A stretch of DNA of 64,000 nucleotides from contig NZ_JPWA01000001.1 in assembly GCF_003326475.1 (NCBI RefSeq), positions 62,001 to 126,000 of the forward strand, read 5' to 3'. A program made the translations under genes and the position numbers. This document shows positions 59,901 through 64,000 of this stretch, in pieces; within the stretch, counting starts at the first letter, position 1, and each line of letters opens with the position of its first letter. This DNA comes from Thalassospira xianhensis MCCC 1A02616 (GTDB taxonomy: Bacteria; Pseudomonadota; Alphaproteobacteria; Rhodospirillales; Thalassospiraceae). Under the pieces are notes generated by a model. The model searched no databases. It had not been told where the DNA came from and saw only the letters and a list, made by a program, of their open reading frames with translations.

Positions 59901-60308
59901 TCATGCCTTCCCATGGGAGGAGCGAGCGGCATTGTTTCCAGATGAATTATCCAAAATGTCTGCCAATCGAATTTTTGAAATTCGCTCCACGCTGACGGGG
60001 AGGGGTTGCTCCTTGCCGTCCCCACGCAAGGCCTGAGTGAATACGCCTGCAAACACACCAAGGCGGCACATATTCTGGACAACTTCTTTTACCAAGTCTA
60101 CGTCATCTGGCGTCATGCCTTGCGTCCGACAGGTATCCAGATAGTTCGTCACACGCGACTGCACGACCGGGTCTAGTTCATCCTGAAGTTTTTTGCGGGT
60201 GTCGAACCAGCCTTTGAATTTGTCAACAGCTCGCAATTTCAAATCTTCCATCGCTGCGCATTTCGATACGGCCTCATCGCGCTCTCTGATCGCTTGCTCA
60301 ATATCCAT
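59901..60308 (-). CDS. small hypothetical protein, paralogue of 59571 gene
   Basis: These 135 residues align with the neighbour: AIRERDEAVSKCAAMEDLKLRAVDKFKGWFDTR, DPVVQSRVTNYLDTC, MTPDDVDLVKEVVQNMC. It has an extra C-terminal 35 residues rich in Asn/Ser. First gene of the pair; the 425-bp region upstream should hold the promoter. Confidence 0.55.
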   Translation of the reverse strand: MDIEQAIRERDEAVSKCAAMEDLKLRAVDKFKGWFDTRKKLQDELDPVVQSRVTNYLDTCRTQGMTPDDVDLVKEVVQNMCRLGVFAGVFTQALRGDGKEQPLPVSVERISKIRLADILDNSSGNNAARSSHGKA

Positions 60309-60733
60309 TGCAACCTCATATGGGTAAAATATCTTTCTTAATTTTGCATGCCAGATACCATATCACAAGGAATTCTATCATGTAATTGTCCTTGGTATTC
60401 TTTGGTATCGGTGTGCATCAGCATGTGACAGAAAGATTCGCCGAAGATTGGGGTTGTTCTGTACACTGGAGACTGAATGCCTCAAATACTATCTAATAGC
60501 CTAGTCCCTCAGAACTTTTAGCCTAGTCATCAGTGAAAATCCTACCCTTCCAATTAGGAGAACGTAAGGGAAACTGTCGAATCATTGCAGGACTTCATTA
60601 CTTCAAGTCGAACAAGCTGCGCTTTGACGGCGGCCGCGCAGTTGAATTATGCAATGTGAGAAAGACTATTGTATCATAACAGTAAAGCTCAAGTTGGACT
60701 TTTCCTTGCGTCCCCTCATCACTGGTACAAAGC
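60309..60733. other. divergent intergenic region with direct repeat
   Basis: No gene is evident in these 425 bp between divergent genes. TAGCCTAGTC occurs at 60497-60506 and 60519-60528, a period of 22 bp (two helical turns), which fits a regulator binding on one DNA face. GGTATTCTTTGGTATC (60391-60406) also repeats GGTAT. Confidence 0.4.
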
Positions 60734-61318
60734 ATGTCAGAACATAAATTGGCACCACGAGATGGTATAACGGCCCATTGCCAAGGCTTCGCTCTATCCA
60801 ACAACCCGTGGCCACCCAATAGTCCAGAACACGATCTTTGGTCTGAGAAATGGGCCTTCAGGCACGCCTATGCGCATCCGAAGGCAATAGACGCGCCAGG
60901 CGGGCGGCTGCGGTCAACAGAAACCTCCAATGCGCAATGCCCAAACTTCCAAAGTCGACTATCGCATGGTGAGATGTTGTTGAAGGCGTTGGGGTGTGTC
61001 ATGCGTGAGCTTCACATAATCGGCCGTAATCTAGCGCGAACCCGACAACTGGAAACCAGGAAAAGACTACTACGGTTAGGACGCCACCTAAACGAACGGG
61101 AGCGCGTCCTATTGATAAAGCTGGAAGACGCCTGCGATGACTTTGAAACCGCAAATGACCCATTCGAAAACGGGCGGCTATTTGATTCCGGGGACGAGGA
61201 TGTTCCGGAAGTCGTTGAGTGTGACGGTTGCGGTAAAATGGTTGGTCGGGCAGGACGACAGGACTGGATAGACATGACATGGGTCGCCTCATACTGCCAT
61301 TTGTGTGTTGCTAAATAA
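60734..61318 (+). CDS. hypothetical protein with C-terminal zinc-ribbon-like motif
   Basis: These 194 residues end in VECDGCGKMVGRAGRQDWIDMTWVASYCHLC, giving two CxxC pairs that could bind one zinc, as in zinc ribbons. The middle is helical and basic (LHIIGRNLARTRQLETRKRLLRLGRHL), which may bind nucleic acid. No TraR/DksA DxxDxA motif is present. Family unknown. Confidence 0.52.
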   Translation: MSEHKLAPRDGITAHCQGFALSNNPWPPNSPEHDLWSEKWAFRHAYAHPKAIDAPGGRLRSTETSNAQCPNFQSRLSHGEMLLKALGCVMRELHIIGRNLARTRQLETRKRLLRLGRHLNERERVLLIKLEDACDDFETANDPFENGRLFDSGDEDVPEVVECDGCGKMVGRAGRQDWIDMTWVASYCHLCVAK

Positions 61319-61386
61319 ACACACCTTTACACGAAATACATGTCGTCCAAACTAAAACCATCCACAGTAAATCAACGGCCGAAGGA

Positions 61387-61456
61387 GGCAGATAATGGCA
61401 GATAATGGCAGGAGGTAGCAGAGAGTGCCAAGAAGTGGCAGAGAGTGCCAAGAAGG
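61387..61456. repeat. 70-bp decamer array (10-bp period)
   Basis: Seven consecutive decamers, each beginning GGCA or a close variant: GGCAGATAAT twice, GGCAGGAGGT, AGCAGAGAGT, GCCAAGAAGT, GGCAGAGAGT, GCCAAGAAGG. Units 4-5 and 6-7 form an 18-bp direct repeat of period 20. It lies 105 bp upstream of the 61562 gene. Helical phasing suggests cooperative protein binding or intrinsic curvature. Confidence 0.7.
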
Positions 61457-61561
61457 TTTTATTTCATGATACTGAGGTAAATCATATTTTTATTTTTAAC
61501 ATTGACTCTTCTTCGTATTTAGAAAGACGATAACTGTAATGAAAATTTGAAGGGATATCAC

Positions 61562-62842
61562 ATGCCAAGTCCATATCATCCGTTTCAGAAAAATGGGGGG
61601 CGTACAAGCAAGACCTCTGGCCGTATTGGCATTGAACACCTACTAGTGGATTTGGACAATATCCCGAATCTAATAGTTGCTGCCGCGATAAACCACGTAA
61701 ACCTGAAGAAGCCGGGGGCTAATTTTGACGCTATCGCAATTTCAGGGAATTCTGGATATCTCAATCCAGCGAGCCACTATTTACTGCTGCGCAAATTAGC
61801 CAAGTCATTCTTGGGAACAATGGGCGACAGAATGGACGAAATCACAGGGCGGTCGGGCTACCGGGATAAATTCTTTCAGGAAATGGGGGGTAAGGAATCT
61901 GTCACAACAGGCAATGCTTCATTTCCGCGATTGATTGACTTGAGTGTCACCGACACCTTTATTCAGCAAGCTCTACAAGATACGCATTATGTCCTGTGCG
62001 TCAGCAAGGCTCATTCCAATGACGAAACAAGGAGAAAACTAGAGACTGCAAAAAGTAAAAAGCTTGGAGACCGACCAGTTCTACTGGGGCCGATAGCATA
62101 TATCGATGGACGCCTATGTGCGACATTGTTGAAATGCAATTTAACTAACACATTGTTGATGGAACTACAGCAAGATATTCAAAACAGGTTTGGGATATCG
62201 GTTCCTCCGATAAAACTGACCGAGAATGTTGCAGTGGCAAAACTTTCTTCATGGGAAACACTTAGAGGTCTTCACCATAGTTTCTATGCCATTGAAAAGG
62301 ACGGCTTGGTGTTAGTGGATCTAGGAGCTCACACAGATAAAGATCTCGAAGCACGGTTGCGAGACTTAGGCTTCACAAAGGTGCCTCTGCAAAGGAAAAT
62401 GAGAGCCCCTCTTCTGAAAGACAACGCCCGCGCTATTTTGCTAACGCTCCGTAAAAAAGGCGTCAGTCTATGTCCAAACTTGGTTGGACGACTTGAAGAA
62501 GCCCTTGATCTTTTGTTTTATCCTGACAACTCGTACCGTGGGCTTGTTACCATGAAGGACGGAGGGATAGGGGTAGACGATAAGCGTATCGCAGCAGTTC
62601 GCATCCAAACGAATGAAAACCTGAACCTGGAGAACACTTTCAAATACAAAGAAGAGTTTTTGGTCACACAACCACACGAAGCGATCATCAAACTAACGGA
62701 TAGTACTGTAGACCGCCTCGAAGCGGTCATCCGAGAGAGCCAACTCAATGTCTCTCCAGACGTGGAGTATCACATCCATACGGTCAAGCAACGGCGATCT
62801 CTGGAAGCCTCTTCTGTCACACCTCAAGCAATCCGTCGCTGA
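61562..62842 (+). CDS. hypothetical protein, 426 aa
   Basis: The start at 61562 has AAGGGA upstream. The N-terminal part (GIEHLLVDLDNIPNLIVAAAINHVNLKKPGANFDAIAISGN) looks like an alpha/beta domain opening with an acidic strand, somewhat like NYN/PIN ribonucleases, but the other acidic positions are not clear. A middle segment (GDRPVLLGPIAYIDGRL; VAVAKLSSWETLRGL) and a helical C-terminal half are unrecognised. It is unusually Lys/Asn-rich compared with neighbours, hinting at separate origin. It precedes the PEP-domain gene, which has its own upstream element. Confidence 0.5.
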   Translation: MPSPYHPFQKNGGRTSKTSGRIGIEHLLVDLDNIPNLIVAAAINHVNLKKPGANFDAIAISGNSGYLNPASHYLLLRKLAKSFLGTMGDRMDEITGRSGYRDKFFQEMGGKESVTTGNASFPRLIDLSVTDTFIQQALQDTHYVLCVSKAHSNDETRRKLETAKSKKLGDRPVLLGPIAYIDGRLCATLLKCNLTNTLLMELQQDIQNRFGISVPPIKLTENVAVAKLSSWETLRGLHHSFYAIEKDGLVLVDLGAHTDKDLEARLRDLGFTKVPLQRKMRAPLLKDNARAILLTLRKKGVSLCPNLVGRLEEALDLLFYPDNSYRGLVTMKDGGIGVDDKRIAAVRIQTNENLNLENTFKYKEEFLVTQPHEAIIKLTDSTVDRLEAVIRESQLNVSPDVEYHIHTVKQRRSLEASSVTPQAIRR

Positions 62843-62856
62843 TTTTGATAGCACCC

Positions 62857-62872
62857 ATAATAATGTTGACAA
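62857..62872 (+). promoter_or_regulatory. 16-bp shared upstream element, copy 2
   Basis: ATAATAATGTTGACAA is identical to 30368-30383 and ends 49 bp before the ATG at 62922. A palindrome, GAGTG-TT-CACTC (62882-62893), follows where a -10 box would sit and may be an operator. Confidence 0.55.
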
Positions 62873-62921
62873 GTATTTCTTGAGTGTTCACTCTCACAAA
62901 GTCATTTCTGGAGCCCGAACC

Positions 62922-63869
62922 ATGAAACCTGTCACGTCATCTGTGGACCCAAGCCTGCGCTGCGTTCGCCTGAGCGGGAACTACACTGTGTTGCTGGGCG
63001 ACGACGAGATCGGTCTGTGCAAGAAGATGCCAGATGCGCCATCGGCTCGCGCGTGGTGTGTTTATGCGCCGCACGCGTTGAGTAAGCAAGATGTTGTCGG
63101 AATTGGCAGAACCAAACAAACTGCGTGGTTCCAATTCTGCCGGAACTGGGACGCCCAGTACACGCCAGAACAGCGTTGGGAGCGTGTTGTCGCCAGGCTG
63201 CGAAAAGAAATCATTGCGCAAGCCGGAGACGATTGGATTGAACTGGTGATTCCGGGCGGGCATGTCCCGAACGATATTCTCCGGGTGCCGCGTGCACCGT
63301 TTGTCGTTTGGGCATTGAAGTACCGATATCGGCATCTTGCTCCACAGTGGGATATCGTTTCTCCTATGGGTATGAAGTGCCAGAATGACGATCCTTCCCA
63401 CACCGACTGGATTATTGGTGCTGGACTTGACCCCAATGACGTGTGGGCACTCGACAACCGTGAACTTCCTGAGTCGGCCGAACATATCAATAGCGCCGCT
63501 TACGAGAAAGCGGACGAAATCCAGTATGAGATGCTGAACTACAAATGCAACATTATCAACGGAAGCGGCGAGGTCCGCGGCGTGGCGTGGCACCCTATGA
63601 AAGCGTCTCCCACTGACAAGCTTCCGGACGTCCCGGTTCTCATTTTGCCCAGCCTGTCAGTTAAGTGGCTGGACCTTGTGCGCGAAACGGCCCGGCGCGG
63701 AGGGGCTGTCATTGCCGAGCAGGGTGGTGCCACCGCACATCTTGTCACCGTTGTGCGCGAGGAGGCGAATATTCCCATCGTTCTGCAAAAGGGCGCGCAA
63801 GAAATCTATACGCATCGGTTCTGCGAAATGACCCTGAATGCCGACCGGGGCAATATTTCCCTTTTCTGA
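62922..63869 (+). CDS. protein with C-terminal PEP-utilising mobile (swivelling) domain
   Basis: These 315 residues start at 62922 with GGAG upstream. The C-terminal 75 residues match the phosphohistidine domain of PEP-utilising enzymes: RRGGAVIAEQGGATAHLVTVVREEANIPIVLQ (H273 is the likely phospho-acceptor) and MTLNADRGNISLF at the end. In PEP synthase, pyruvate phosphate dikinase or rifampicin phosphotransferase this domain shuttles phosphate between an ATP-grasp and a substrate domain. Neither is visible here: the first 240 residues (with PLWD-like aromatic segments such as WVQF…, HLAPQWDIVSP) are unrecognised. It may act with a separate ATP-grasp partner or be a novel enzyme. Confidence 0.65.
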   Translation: MKPVTSSVDPSLRCVRLSGNYTVLLGDDEIGLCKKMPDAPSARAWCVYAPHALSKQDVVGIGRTKQTAWFQFCRNWDAQYTPEQRWERVVARLRKEIIAQAGDDWIELVIPGGHVPNDILRVPRAPFVVWALKYRYRHLAPQWDIVSPMGMKCQNDDPSHTDWIIGAGLDPNDVWALDNRELPESAEHINSAAYEKADEIQYEMLNYKCNIINGSGEVRGVAWHPMKASPTDKLPDVPVLILPSLSVKWLDLVRETARRGGAVIAEQGGATAHLVTVVREEANIPIVLQKGAQEIYTHRFCEMTLNADRGNISLF

Positions 63870-63879
63870 AACGACGAGA

Positions 63880-64000
63880 TTACGAGTTGTACCGACTGTC
63901 GCTGTTCAACTTCGAAATCAGGGAAACCTCCCTTCCTGGGGCCTCCATTTCTGCGATTAACAAGTCCTTCTTTGCTGCACCAATCTCTAGAAAGCCCTTC
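63880..64000 (-). CDS. 3' end of a minus-strand gene (partial)
   Basis: A frame with a TAA at 63882-63880 stays open to the window edge for 39 codons and reads like a protein C-terminus (FLEIGAAKKDLLIAEMEAPG…LISKLNSDSRYNS). No family can be named from so short a piece. It would be convergent with the PEP-domain gene, 10 bp apart. Confidence 0.4.
   Translation of the reverse strand, partial: KGFLEIGAAKKDLLIAEMEAPGREVSLISKLNSDSRYNS

Noticed and set aside
60734-61318. TraR/DksA-type regulator
   Set aside because: Two CxxC pairs are present, but the coiled-coil tip motif and the usual spacing are missing.

Overview
The window looks like part of a large conjugative plasmid or integrative conjugative element from a proteobacterium, probably an alphaproteobacterium. 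The main phylogenetic hint is a short XRE regulator (11887-12459) of the QQVQKYE type that is common in that class. No replication initiator, rRNA or chromosomal housekeeping operon is visible. The one tRNA (Met, CAT) lies inside accessory DNA. Both ends are cut inside genes: an alpha/beta-hydrolase-like gene at the left edge and a minus-strand gene at the right edge.

Layout. 1-8.6 kb: a complete minus-strand Wadjet operon (jetA-jetB-jetC-jetD), an SMC-like defence system that cleaves incoming plasmids. 8.8-20.4 kb: an accessory island with an unknown 431-residue protein, a fusion carrying a complete nucleoside diphosphate kinase domain, a DUF262 protein, an XRE regulator, an exported Cys-rich protein, an HD hydrolase, a dGTPase-like HD enzyme, an AbiE toxin-antitoxin pair, a predicted PD-(D/E)XK nuclease and a PLD-type nuclease, ending near the tRNA. 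20.8-31 kb: a large protein with an HExxxH motif, membrane proteins, and a 1601-residue RecB-type nuclease/SF1 helicase fusion followed by a likely zinc-binding protein. 31-45 kb: many small proteins, often tandem paralogues, a ProQ/FinO RNA chaperone operon and a tyrosine recombinase. 44.8-46.3 kb: a largely non-coding segment with repeats and an 11-bp-phased array that looks like a plasmid centromere. 46.3-57.8 kb: a type IVB (Dot/Icm, IncI-like) transfer operon (DotD, DotC, DotB, a second PilT/PilU-like ATPase, IcmT, a lytic transglycosylase, DotM/IcmP) with a ParM/ParR-like segregation pair embedded in it. 57.8-64 kb: an exported RCC1-repeat protein, two paralogous small proteins, a Cys-rich protein, a 70-bp decamer array, an unknown 426-residue protein and a protein ending in a PEP-utilising phosphohistidine (swivelling) domain.

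How it fits together: the transfer genes, the segregation pair and the candidate centromere form the maintenance and transfer backbone. Wadjet, AbiE, the dGTPase, the nuclease/helicase fusion and the PLD/PDEXK nucleases form a defence and competition cargo. Several plus-strand cargo genes and the tRNA share an upstream AATGTTGACAA-type element, identical over 16 bp at two sites 32 kb apart, which suggests common control. The least explained proteins are the NDK fusion with its 431-residue neighbour, the PEP-domain protein with its 426-residue neighbour, and the tandem families of small membrane-anchored proteins.
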